From Jaapia argillacea MUCL 33604 (taxonomy: Eukaryota > Basidiomycota > Agaricomycetes > Jaapiales > Jaapiaceae): a stretch of DNA of 64,000 nt. Location of the stretch: assembly GCA_000697665.1 (NCBI GenBank), contig KL197782.1, positions 1 through 64,000 on the forward strand, written 5' to 3'. The notes below the pieces were generated by a model, which did not search any database, was not told where the DNA came from, and saw nothing but the letters and a program-made list of their open reading frames with translations. The number at the start of each line of letters is the position of its first letter. Within the stretch, counting starts at the first letter, position 1. A program made the translations under genes and the position numbers. Shown here one piece after another: positions 8,508-18,949 of the stretch.

Positions 8508-9869
8508 ATGTCTACTTGCGAGAATATCCATCACTGCAGGACGATGGCGGGCATCATCTCCAGCTGCCTCACTACCCTCTTTACGTGCACTTGGGTCGCG
8601 ATTCACCCGAATATCCCTGCACCCTACGAAACGTCGCTCGAGATTACCTTACGCCGTATTAGAGTTATGGTGTACACGCTCATTGCCCCCGAATTAGTCT
8701 TCGTATGGGCAATGAGGGAATGGATTGATGCCGGTAAAATAGCAAGGAACTACAAAGGTGCGATTTCTCATCTGAGTAATATCCCTTCCCAGCTTTAAAC
8801 AGGTTCTTCAGCACGAAAATGGACGAGGACGCACGGGTTCTTTGCCCTGATGGGCGGCTTTATGCTTGTCGATGATAAAGGAAAACCAGTTCGGCCCCTC
8901 GACCCCTACGACCTCAACAAACTAGACAACGACGATTTCCCCCAGATCACTGAGGCCGAAATTCAAGATAAGAGCAAACGCGACGCTGTCTCGAAAGCAA
9001 TCATCATGGTCCAAACGACCTGGTTCATCCTCCAATGCATTGCTCGCTCTTTCAAACACCTCCCAATCACGGAAATCGAGGTCGCCACCCTTGCATACAC
9101 TGTTCTGAATCTTGCGACATATGCCTTCTGGTGGAGCAAGCCTGCCGATGTTCGCTACGCGCATCCTGTTCGTGAGAACCGGAATGCCAGGCCTGAGATG
9201 ACTTCATCTAGGGGAAATGAAGAGGGAGAGCGTGAAGGGGATGATGTGCTGAAGGGAGAGGGAGTGGGTTTGAGGGGAGAAGAAGCTGGTGTGAGAGAAG
9301 AGGGAGCTAGTTTGAAAGGTTACAATGAAGCCAGGATGGAAGATTTTGACTACGAGAACGGTGGGGATGACAATCAACACAGCCGTGGGTTCTTAGACGC
9401 CGTTGGTCGCATCTATTCCAAGATGCGGCGTTGGATCGCCGAATTGTGGTCCAGTGAAGACGATTCGCCATTCGAGAGACCCGGCACTCTCCCTGTCCTC
9501 TACGTAGCTGACATGAATCACTCAGCATTCACCCAGATCGTTTTGATCTCGTTATTCATTGCGACCCTCTTTGGCGCCATTCACTGCTTGGCTTGGCACG
9601 CTCAGGTCCCATCTCTGAGACAGTTGTTGCTCTGGCGAGTCTCATCCTTGACAATCATAATCGTACCTTTACTCGGAGTTGTCGCCGCCAACATGGTCGA
9701 ATCTCCCAATTGTCCGATGATCCTTGCTTGTCCGCTGGCGGCCCTAGTGCCCATTGCGTACGTCGTGGCTCGAATCACGCTGCTCGTCCTTGCTTTCATG
9801 TCTCTCCCGTCTATCCCTCCCGGAGCGTATGAAACTGTTGTCTGGACCACGCTTATACCCCATATCTAG
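8508..9869 (+). CDS. Family-1 multi-pass membrane protein, copy A
   Basis: ATG 8508 (MSTCENIHHC). A 45-nt intron at 8758-8802 (AAAG|GTGCGA ... TTTAAACAG|GTTC) removes an in-frame TAA and gives an open product of about 438 residues. Conserved blocks: CTWVAIHPNIPAPYE near residue 27, the membrane-like APELVFVWAM, GFFALMGGFMLVDDKGKP, SKAIIMVQTTWFILQCIAR, WWSKPADVRY, an acidic Gly/Glu linker, FGAIHCLAWHAQVPS, ARITLLVLAF, and SIPPGAYETVVWTT at the C-terminus. Compared with copies B-E it lacks about 30 residues including one hydrophobic segment and the RVPTFYAG block. From memory this is a large, unnamed fungal membrane family; function unknown. Convergent with the family-2 copy downstream. Confidence 0.7.
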
Positions 9870-10392
9870 AGTCTCATGTGTGCATTTCCTTCTGCTTTTC
9901 GTATTCCTTGGGTGACATTTGGTATGGGTATTTTTCAAATTTGTACATCGTAGTCTTCAGGTATAATATTTTACGGGGCCATACAAATCGAATTATCCTG
10001 TGATTTCCGCGCCTTCTCTGTTGATTCTTCCAAATCCAATGGGGTAGGTGATTATGGACGGAAAGGATACTCAAGCGCTCAGCCTTGCAAGCATCTCAAG
10101 ACCGTCCATGGATGCTTCGTTATCTGTCCTGATTTTGGCGTTATTAAGATTTGTGCTGCTCTTCATCTTGCATGAGATTCACTGATGCGTACATCTCTCA
10201 CCACGGTGCTCCCATCCTCTTTACAGTCGAGAAGCGAGGCAAGGCGACGACAATGGAACGATATGTAGATTCGACAAGCTAGAAGTAGTACCTCGAGTAT
10301 TACGAGAACCTACCCATACCTCCATAGTTCTGGTTCAAATGGACGCCCTCAAACTGCGTCCCCACCCTCCTCACCCTCCGCACGAACAATCC
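9870..10392. other. Intergenic between convergent family-1 A and family-2 A
   Basis: No frame of note. The segment around 10110-10270 reappears at about 18800-18947, showing that the second site is the same type of intergenic spacer after loss of the neighbouring family-1 gene. Confidence 0.5.
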
Positions 10393-11785
10393 TCACAACC
10401 CCATCACCGAAACCGATATCGTAGTTGCTGCTCGCATAACCATCACTCCCAAAATCCCAAGCGGATTTCTCACTGACCGAACCCGAACGAGTTCTATGAA
10501 GATAAGCAGGAAGAAGCGCAAGCTTCGCGTCACGTTTAATATGGCGGGTGTATGATGTGCGTGGACGTCGATATGACCCTTCTCGTACGTCGTTATCGTA
10601 AGCATCGGGTGGGGAGGTCAGATGGTTTAGAAGGAAGCCTACTTCCTTGGAGATCAGCAAGCTGGTGGCGTTGGTATTCGGTGATGAGAGTATCAGCGAG
10701 GGCCGTGGCAAGAGTGCTGTCGTCAACGTCAGCTCATCGAGCGAGAAGATTGAGACCTGAGGTTGGGAAGTGCAGATCCAAAGAGTCGTACGCGAAGAAT
10801 TCAACATGGACAGCCATATCAGGAAACTTGGAAAAGAGGTCAGGACGTAGGACTCACAATTGTCAAAGACGTATCGTCGAGGAGAAGTTTGGCTGTGGCA
10901 TCGAAAGATTCAGAGGGTTGTTTGAGGATATCGAAGTCTGTGAAGAGGCTCAAAGCCGCGTCTAAGCACGATATGAGAGTTACTTGCATAGGCGTTTAGA
11001 TGTGTGATGTAGAGTTCGGACGAAGATGACATGGCGACAGACCTTTTGAACTAGAGAAATCGAGTGAGCCCTGTCTGAAGATATTTCCCTTGCAATAAAG
11101 ACATACCAGATTGTAGTTCAAGACGCAAGGCATGGGAGAACACGATCGAACGGCGGATGGATATACAAGGACCCGTCTTTTCACCGTCCCGTTGGACTAA
11201 GGCGAGGATATGGACGCCAAATTGAATCAGTGACCGGCCCATTTAGGTCGTAAAGAAGTTAAAATCGATCACATACGAGGTACCAGTGTACAAACGCGAA
11301 TTGAGATAACATTATCCTGGAAAAGCTCTCGAGCCTATCCGTCGATCGAGTCGTAGTATGCTGATTGATCCTCCACGTATTCCTGAAGGATCCGGTGTCA
11401 GCAATTGAAGTACAGAGCCTAGCCAGGGCGGACAAGGTGGAAAAGTTGGTTGGTTGGTGGATCAAGACACGTCCTGTTGCGTCGACGGCAATATCGGGTT
11501 TGAAAGAGCTCGGGTGAAACCATCTGTATTGACTGGTGCCGTTCAGCAGATGTGCGAGAACGAGCGAATATCTAGTTGGTGTGAACGTTGAAGGAGAGGA
11601 AAGGAGGTTTGCTCAGGTTGACCAGCGTTCTACTAGTAGAAGTGCCACACGTGCGGATGGTGGAGGTGCTGTGGTCATTTACGTAGAATTGGAGGTGGTT
11701 GGTGTGAATTTGCGGCGATGGCGACTGAGAATCTGAGAATAGTGTTGAAGGAGAGGGACGCCAGGTAGGACGGCGAAATGGTGCC
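10393..11785 (-). pseudogene. Family-2 membrane protein, copy A, decayed
   Basis: Read right to left. A membrane-anchored N-terminal module like that at 7497-8147 (about 11250-11785) is followed by exons leading to the block MQVTLISCLDAALSLFTDFD (start about 10990). A GTGAGT donor after SLTI and a CCTCAG acceptor join it in phase 0 to VSIFSLDEL. Immediately after, a one-base loss relative to the sister copy at 20.5 kb shifts the frame, and a 21-bp in-frame stretch coding the TYNLF region is missing. The C-terminal double-membrane exon (LLIFIELVRV, GVMVMRAA) also has an early stop. The copy is best read as a recent pseudogene. It faces family-1 A tail to tail. Confidence 0.5.
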
Positions 11786-11857
11786 TGGAAGAAGCAGACG
11801 TTGGAGTCGGTTTCAAAAGGCGGACCTGTGACATAATATGCGTGAACGGTGTGTATC

Positions 11858-13351
11858 AGGACCCCCGACAATCCCTCCAAATGCCTGGTACCGGATCCCC
11901 TTGGCACGTCCGGACATAAAAGTGGGTGACGGCATCCGGACGCAGGATAGGCATCAAGGGGCCCCTGGACTTTGTCCGGATCCATACCAGGCATACCAAA
12001 AAATTCGAATTTCTCTTCGATTTTTCGAAAATTTTCGCCTACAGCGAGTCTGCACTGCTATTTCCTCGCTTCCACCATCGTTCGGGACCTTACAACGGAT
12101 AAAATACAATTCTAGTCCTCTTCGTCCATCTCACCATCGGTGCCTCCCCCATCCTTTTCGACGGTGCAGTTTTTTCGCTTCTTGGTGAGGGCCTTCCGTC
12201 TTGTTACAGGAATAGGGCCGACGAACTTGAGTGCCCACAGCAAGATGAGTGATTGGGGTGTTGAGCCAAGAACAGGACTGGATATATTTGTATGCTTGAA
12301 TCGCCAAGTAGGCGGTACGGTTATGTTGACGAGTCGGACATCCAACCGCACTTGCCATACGTCTTGATAGATGCTGAGAACTACACTTTGGCCAAGAGAG
12401 ATGGTAAGTTCGCACCCCGTTGACGAGTCAAGGATACAAACCCGAATCATGAGTTTCTCATCAATAAAACAAAGCCGTACCCATTCCCCAACCGATCCTC
12501 ACTGGTGCAGTTCGAAAAAGAATAGAGATTCGCGCCTCACTTAATTCTTGATATCGAGGATCGTTGTGCATCCTCCAAGCAGTCTTTCTGCGGGACGAAA
12601 GCTAGGGCAATTCTCAGTTAGCAGCTAGATGAGGTGCAACCAAACACACCTTTTTGGCTTGCGCAGTCGCAACTTCAGCGACGTTCAAGGCAGTACCAGC
12701 CGGAATGGCATCGTCTTGACCATCTCTGCCCCCAGGTACTGCCGAGCGCCATCTGAGCATGCACTCTGCACCAGTTCTAACACCTGGTAGGCCTCCTGAG
12801 CCCGAAACACCGTGACCATCGCGTTCCGTTGGTTGGCCCATCTCGGATCCAGGTATTATTTTGCAGGGGAGAAGGGCCTGCTGGTGCTTTTGCGGAGTTT
12901 TGGTGGCGTCCTTGCAGTACTGAACGAGCTCGGCTGGGATTATCTTCCTTCCTGAACGCTGGGGCGATATTCAGTCGGATCCAGGATAGAGGAGACGTGA
13001 CTGACGTTGGGAAGCTATCGCGTCTTGTGAACACTGAAATTAATAGTATCACGTTGGGTATGCGCCAAAAGATATCCAAGCCATGTTCGGTCCTGTTCGT
13101 CAAAAAGCAACGTACATTCCATCAGTATTACGACATACGCTTACAGCCATGATGAGGTCCCCGGTGATTGTCGGCTCGTCCGGATAGCACCAGGCCCCAA
13201 GACAAGTGGGACCTGCCATGTCCGTCACAACCCCAGGCGTCGGGGACCAATTTCCCCTATTGGCGTCCGTACCCGACCAGGCCTCCCCCTCCGGGGGTCC
13301 GTTTGGTGTCCGGACCGATACCAGGCATTTGGAGGGATGGTCGGGGGTCCT
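11858..13351. mobile_element. Non-autonomous hAT-like transposon, 1,494 bp, 8-bp TSD
   Basis: Ends are inverted repeats of about 37 bp starting AGGACCCCCGAC and continuing ATCCCTCCAAATGCCTGGTA with only a few mismatches. The element is flanked by an exact 8-bp duplication TGTGTATC (11850-11857 and 13352-13359). Subterminal TCCGGA motifs recur at both ends, as in hAT elements. Inside, minus-strand frames of 112 (12112-12450) and 108 (12777-13103) codons occur, but neither resembles a transposase; they may be captured host sequence. An 8-bp duplication is the hAT hallmark. The related short element at 44897 shares the AGGACCC terminus. Confidence 0.8.
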
Positions 13352-13775
13352 TGTGTATCTGCAATACTCGATCTTTGCTTCCACTTTGTCAAAGTTTATA
13401 CCCTCAACCGTGGCGTAAATTTAGCCCCACACAACGCCTCGAGGCATTGGAGTGTAAAGCTGTCACAATCTCCCAATCATAGTAGTCTCCGATGACCTGT
13501 GATAAGCACATGATGCCTCCTCACAACCTACACGACTTGACTTTACAGCCTTCGATATCATTTCCGGCGGGCTTGGCGTCTCGTGGGAGGGCTTCACGCT
13601 CTTTCAATTCATTGCTCAGCCTACTTCTGGTCCTGAAGCTCGGAACGGTCAGGTCGCGGATTACACCGCTACCAAATCCCATCCCTCTTGATACTGAATC
13701 TTCACTCACTCTCCTTATTACTCTGACTCTCTCAGGGGCGCTCTCATCGATACCTGCCTCCATCCATACCTTATT
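13352..13775. other. Spacer upstream of family-1 B
   Basis: It starts with the right copy of the hAT target duplication. The last 200 bp are alignable to the 5 prime flanks of the other family-1 genes (CT-rich, with CTTATTACTCTGACTCTC at about 13710) and should hold the promoter. No independent gene is visible. Confidence 0.5.
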
Positions 13776-15251
13776 ATGTCTACTTGTTCAGATATCCATC
13801 ACTGCAGGACGATGGTGGGCATCATCTCCAGCTGCATCACGACGATATTCGCTTGCACTTGGGTTGCAATTCACCCGAATATCCCTGCACCCTACGAAAC
13901 TTCTCTCGAGATTACGGTACGGCGTATGAGAGTTACGGTGATGGCGCTCATCGCCCCCGAGTTGGTCATCGTATGGGCAATGAGGCAATGGGTTGTTGCT
14001 GGTCAAATAGCGAAGAAATACAAAGGTGAGATTTCCAATCCGACCAATATCTCTTCCCAGTTTGAAATAGGCTCTCCAGACCGAAAATGGACCAGGACGC
14101 ACGGGTTCTTTGTCCAGATGGGCGGCTTTGTGCTTGTCGATGATAAAGGAAAACTAGTTCGGATCCTCGATCTGGACGAACTAGAAAAACTAGACGACAA
14201 CGAATTTCCCCAGATCACTGAGGCCGAAATTCAAGATAAGAGCAAACGCGACGCTCTCTCGAAAGCGGTCATTATGGTCCAAACGGCCTGGTTCATCCTC
14301 CAATGCATTGCTCGCCTTTTCGAACATCTTCCTATCACAGAAATAGAGGTCGTCACCCTTGCATTCACTGTTTTGAATCTTTTGACATATACCTTGTGGT
14401 GGAGCAAGCCTGCGGACGTTCGCTTCCCGCATTGTGTTCGTAAGAATCGGGGGCCGAAGATAGCTTCATCTAGGGAGGAAACTAGGGAAGATGACGAGGG
14501 AGAGAATGAAGGGGATAATGTGTCGAAGGGAGAGAATAATGGGTTAGATGGAGAGGGAACCGGTTCAAAGGGAGAAGAAGCCGGTTTGAGGGGAGAGGGA
14601 GCCAGTTCGAATGGTGACCATGAAGTCAGGTTGGAAGAGTTTGGCCCCAAGAAGGGTGGGGATGACGATCAACGCGACGATGGATTCTTAGATGCTATTG
14701 ATCGCATCTTTTCCGAGATGCGGCACTGGTGGATCGAGGAAATATGGACTGGGGTTGAAGGCCAATCACCATTCCTGATAATCTTCGCTCTCCCTCTCAT
14801 CGCAATCTTGAGAATCATTGAGCTGTTCTCAGCAATGCTTGGGTATGGTGAAGGTATCGCCAAGGACGCAAAGCGTGTACCGACATTCTACGCGGGTGAC
14901 TTGACTGGCTCAGAAATCACCCAGCTCTTTTTGATTTCGTCATTCATTGCGACCGTCTTTGGCGCCATTCACTGCTTGGCTTGGCACGTTCAAGTCCCGT
15001 CTCCCACACAGTTGCTGCTCTGGCGAGTCTCCTCTCTGACAATCACAATCCTACCGGTGCTGGAAGTTTTCGCTTACAAATCACCCGACAGTTTTCTGTT
15101 GTTGCTTGCCATTCTACTGGCACTCCTAGGCGCCATTGCGTACATCGTGGCTCGGATCACGCTACTCGTCCTTGCTTTCAAGTCTCTCCGGTCTATCCCT
15201 CCCGGAGCTTATGAAACTGTCGTATGGACCACGTTTATACCCCATATCTAG
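13776..15251 (+). CDS. Family-1 multi-pass membrane protein, copy B
   Basis: ATG 13776. The frame is open throughout (491 codons), but by comparison with copies A, D and E an intron of 45 nt at 14026-14070 (AAAG|GTGAGA ... GAAATAG|GC) is probably removed, giving 476 residues. About eight hydrophobic segments are visible: near residues 13-33, 60-78, 150-170, 185-203, 320-342, 373-393, 402-424 and 430-465. The conserved blocks are WTRTHGFFVQMGGFVLVDDK, WWSKPADVRF, RVPTFYAG, FGAIHCLAWHVQVPSPTQLL and SIPPGAYETVVWTTFIPH. The variable linker (residues about 215-290) is rich in Glu, Gly and Asp with repeated GLxGEG units. No enzymatic motif. It is convergent with family-2 B and appears fully intact. 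Confidence 0.85.
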   Translation: MSTCSDIHHCRTMVGIISSCITTIFACTWVAIHPNIPAPYETSLEITVRRMRVTVMALIAPELVIVWAMRQWVVAGQIAKKYKGEISNPTNISSQFEIGSPDRKWTRTHGFFVQMGGFVLVDDKGKLVRILDLDELEKLDDNEFPQITEAEIQDKSKRDALSKAVIMVQTAWFILQCIARLFEHLPITEIEVVTLAFTVLNLLTYTLWWSKPADVRFPHCVRKNRGPKIASSREETREDDEGENEGDNVSKGENNGLDGEGTGSKGEEAGLRGEGASSNGDHEVRLEEFGPKKGGDDDQRDDGFLDAIDRIFSEMRHWWIEEIWTGVEGQSPFLIIFALPLIAILRIIELFSAMLGYGEGIAKDAKRVPTFYAGDLTGSEITQLFLISSFIATVFGAIHCLAWHVQVPSPTQLLLWRVSSLTITILPVLEVFAYKSPDSFLLLLAILLALLGAIAYIVARITLLVLAFKSLRSIPPGAYETVVWTTFIPHI

Positions 15252-15656
15252 AGTCTCATGTACAATGTTCACTTCTACTTTCTCATTTCTTGGACGGCCT
15301 TTGGTATGGGTATTCTTCAAATTTGTATGTAGTAGCCTTCAGGTATAATATCGTGTGGGGCCATGCCCAATTATCCTGTGATTTCTGGGGCCGTGATGAC
15401 GGACTTCGTTGACTTATCAGTAGCTGGAACCAGAACATGCGATTACTGCAGCGGTGGGGAGTGGTCGGCGACTGATTCTATGATCGGTCGACCAGTGAAT
15501 GTTTGCGTAAAGTAGGTCTTACAGAAGGCGGCGCGACGACCATAGAGCGACATATACATTCAAAAAGCCCGGATTAGTACGTCAAGTATTACGAGAACCT
15601 ACCCATACACTCTAACTCTCCGTAAATCTGGTCCGCATCGACGCCCTCAACGACTG
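15252..15656. other. Intergenic between convergent family-1 B and family-2 B
   Basis: Shared 3 prime flank of family-1 genes: a TTTGGTATGGGTATTCTTCA block and a TTCAGGTATAATAT block recur after copies A-D. The right end merges into the 3 prime region of family-2 B. No gene. Confidence 0.5.
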
Positions 15657-16697
15657 TCAACCTGTGTCCCCTCCCTCCCCTCCCTCCCCTCCAACAATAC
15701 ATCCCCACAACCTCATCACCCAGACCAACATCGTAGGCGTCGCTCCCATAACCATCACTCCCAGCACCCCAAACTGATTTCCCACCAACCAATAGAGTTC
15801 TATGAATGTGACCACGAATATGCCGAAGCTTGGGATTGCGTTCAGTACGGTGTAGGTGCGATGTCCCAGGACGTCGATATGACTCTATCGTACGTTGTCG
15901 TCGTTGTGAGGGCATGGAAGGGACTCGATGGAGGTCTACTTACTTTAAGATCGGCAGAACTGTGAAGTTGGTATTTGGTGAAGAGGTTGTAGGTGAACAC
16001 TATCAGGGTCCCAGCGAAGGCGGTGGCAAGACTATTGTTGCTAAATGTCACTTCGACGCTGTCAAAGTCGAGAGGGAAGATTGAGAGATCTGAGGTTGTG
16101 AGGAGCGGATGTGAAAGTCATACGCGAAGAATCAATCCCAGTAGCTGTATCGCAATGTCAAGAAGCACAAGAGTGAGAGGTAAGGACGTTCGACTCACGA
16201 TTGTCAGAGCGACTTTTGTATGGTCGAGTAGGTGCTTGGCTTCAACTCCGAACGATTCAGATGGCTTTTGAGCATATCGAATTCAGTGAAGAGACTCAAG
16301 ACTGCGTCCATGAACGATAAGAGAGTCATTTGTAGAGGTGGTCAGAGCGGTGAGGCGTTGGTGTCGAGACCATGGATGGCTGGCGAGAGGAGCCTTTTAA
16401 ATGAGAGGAAATCGACTGAGCTGTGACCGAACATGTTTTGCGTTGCGAGAAGAATTGTAGATCCAGGTGCAAGACAAGGGTGAACACGATCGATCAGCGG
16501 GAGGACTTGCGGGGACCCAACTCACCACAGTCCACTTTTGGAAGGTGAGGAGGAGGGGGATCCCAAATCAGGGCAGCGAGCGGCCGGAAAGGGCGCACAG
16601 AAGCTGGTTGTGGTTGATCGCGTTCGAGATAGCGGTGTACGCCCGAGGTGAGATAACCTTATGCACGTCGCGTGGGGAACGGCTGCTTTGGATATTA
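15657..16697 (-). pseudogene. Family-2 membrane protein, copy B, probably decayed
   Basis: The C-terminal exons are open: a membrane-like block (FATAFAGTLIVFTYNLFTKY), a GTAAGT donor after ADLK, acceptor GATAG, then SHIDVLGHRT and two further hydrophobic stretches (FGIFVVTFIELYWLVG, VLGVMVMGATPTMLVWVMRL) to a stop near 15657. Upstream, the MTLLSFMDAVLSLFTEFDM block has lost one base relative to copies C and E (CTCAAAAGCC versus CTCAAACAGCC), and the following junction is 2 nt out of phase compared with the copy at 20.3 kb. The likely 5 prime end near 16697 aligns with the ATG of copy C at 26182. Tail to tail with family-1 B. Confidence 0.45.
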
Positions 16698-16849
16698 GCA
16701 TCGTCACTGGAAAGATGAATATAAAAGGGAAGGGAGAGGATGATGTACCCGTTTTGATTGCGTTCCCATTACGTGCTGCAACGCAGTGTTTCTTCTGCTA
16801 CGTGACCGGAGAATCGTAGTGTGGTGCGCTTCTATAAGAAGATAGGGAG

Positions 16850-18801
16850 GGATGTTCGTGAGGATGGTCGTGAATCATCCCTGAACTGTCGGAAGTACAT
16901 GCGTGCCCTCTAGAAATCGACAATGGAATCTAGTCGGGGAGCGAAGAGAGGTATGGTAGCCTCGAATGGCAGAAGATAACGTCTCCCAACGACTCTTCGC
17001 TTTCTCCTGAAATTGGAGTGAGCGAACAATCGAGAGGTAGAAAGTCCAAATTATTCACTCGTCAAATATCAACATCATGATAATACTCAGATCCTCCATA
17101 ACGTCCCAATCCCTATGGAGACAGTTCTTTCCTTAAGGTATCAGACTCCTCTGTGAGCCTCAAGACCCCATCGAACGGCCCACTATTGTCTCAAGCTCCG
17201 TCGACGCTCGCTTTTGAGGTTCAACGAAGGATCGACCGGAAAGGGACTGGGCGGACTCTCCACTGTCCAAGGAGGCCAATATCTGGGAGATTCGAGGCTC
17301 AATTAGGGAGCGTGAACTCGAGATGTGCTGGAATGACGAGATTGCCGATCGAGTCGAGAACGAAGGTCGGCTGGGAGAGGGTGGAGATGGGGAGCCGAGG
17401 ACGTAGCTGAAATTGAGGAGGAACGTGAACGCGAAGCCGTTGAGTATCGTTTGTCAACGAAGTCGGGTCGGGTCGAGGTGGAGTGCGGTTGTTCGGTATG
17501 GGAACTGCAGTCGTGTCGTTGGGGTACGAAGTCGGGTGTGCGGTGATTCTGATTTGATGGACGCATTCTTGGGGTCTGATGAACGTTCCTCCGAGCATGC
17601 GTTCCAAGACGTCGCCTGAGAATAATGGCGTGCCACATCACAAAGTGAAAGATTCAAATCGAGGTCCTGGGTTCGAACGCAAAGGGGAGGCTTGTCTTTA
17701 GTGGCATGGACAGGGGTATTCACCTTCGAGACCAGCAGCTTGCAAACTGGGTTCTTGACAGGCAGGATAAGCGCCGGGATATCATGTAGAGAGGAGATAG
17801 AGAATATAGGGACGAGAACCCCATGTAATCCGGTGAAGACGAGGGTGAATGTGCTTTGAGACGAGCTTTTGTGTCTTCGGAGTGGGGACGAGGATGATCG
17901 AAGCCCAGCTGGAGTCATCCAAAAAGGGAAGAGAGCGCGCGAAAGTCCTGTTCGACTCGCGCCAGTTTCGAGTACTCACAAGGGAGCCCAATTTTCATCG
18001 TGGCTTCCAATAGTGAGCAAACCGAGAGTAAGGAAACGTCTAAGAGAAAGGTCTTCCCGAGACAAGTAACAGAGTCCTCTGCCTTCGGCTCCGGCTGTGC
18101 AACTAAGGGTTGTGCAAAAAGACATCGGTTGGTTGGTTGGTTGGGCTGGATGAAAGGCAGGAAGATGGGGAAAGGCAGGACCAGGATAGAAGAGGCCATA
18201 TACTCACTCGTGTTTGAAAAGCACCCCTTTCGTCATCTGGACAGACATTCCACTGATCTAAAGCAGCACCAGTACTCTCCTCGTTTCCGGTTCGACGTTC
18301 GACGCCTACTCCGATACGGGAAGAGGCGAGCGCTTAGTGAGCGGAGACTCATAAAACGACCCTTTGATCTCCGTCGCCTCCGAGTGGAACTCGTCACTAA
18401 ATGACATTTGATCTAGACTTGTAGCGAGCAGGCTAACCAAACGCTGACGGATATGGTGATCGAGCAAGACGATGGATCTGCATTGGGAGGAAGAGTTGAA
18501 GCGCTGAAGAGGTGCGTCTGTAAGTTGTCCAGCTTGAACGTCAGTAGGATTAAATTGAGAGGTAGAGTGACTACTTGACCGCAGTGTCGGGTAAGGGGAA
18601 ACCCAATATGCAAACTTGGAGTCGTTCTTCCAAGGTGGATTTGAGTGAGGGCCCGGGCGACACGACTGAGGGGAGGAAAGGTTGCCGAGGCCGAAGCACA
18701 AGCCTGGAATTGAGCAATGAGATTGGTGCGGATCCATCCTTTCCGAGTCGGTCATCCATCTGAGACACGCGTAACACGAATCCAGCAGCCATCGCAGTCA
18801 T
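16850..18801 (-). pseudogene. Family-4 gene of the cassette, copy B, structure unresolved
   Basis: A block present near the family-2 gene in four cassettes. Recognisable conserved segments, right to left: an N-terminal part (frame MTAMAAGFVLRVSQMDDRLG, ATG 18801), a middle part with a hydrophobic stretch conserved in several copies (FTLVFTGLHGVLVPIFSISS, about 17790-17850), and a C-terminal part with FVLDSIGNLV (about 17340). Frames are interrupted between these blocks and not all gaps look like introns, so I treat it as decayed or misread. No domain recognised. Copies: C 26.6-27.6, D 30.65-31.4, E 42.9-44.6 kb, fragment at 48.7 kb. Confidence 0.35.
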
Positions 18802-18947
18802 TTACGACGACATATGCGTCCTGTATTTAGTGCCATTTGTGCTGCTCCTCTTCTTGCATGCCACGATTTACCGATGCGTAGATCTCTCACCACGGTGTTC
18901 TCATCGTCTTCACTGTACAGAAGCCGCGACGACCATGAAACGATATG
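18802..18947. other. Orphan cassette spacer
   Basis: This sequence aligns with about 10110-10270 (shared GTGCTGCTC, CTTGCATG and TCTCTCACCACGGTG blocks), that is, the spacer between a family-1 and a family-2 gene. The family-1 gene expected on its left is absent, which suggests deletion or a partial duplication. Confidence 0.5.
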
Positions 18948-18949
18948 TA

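Noticed and set aside
8377-8697. Plus-strand frame overlapping the start of family-1 A (also seen upstream of B-D)
   Set aside because: It runs in another phase across conserved family-1 codons and is not conserved as protein between copies.
9602-9850. Minus-strand frames of about 80 codons opposite the end of each family-1 gene
   Set aside because: They recur only because the sense sequence is conserved; they are shadows of the family-1 coding strand.
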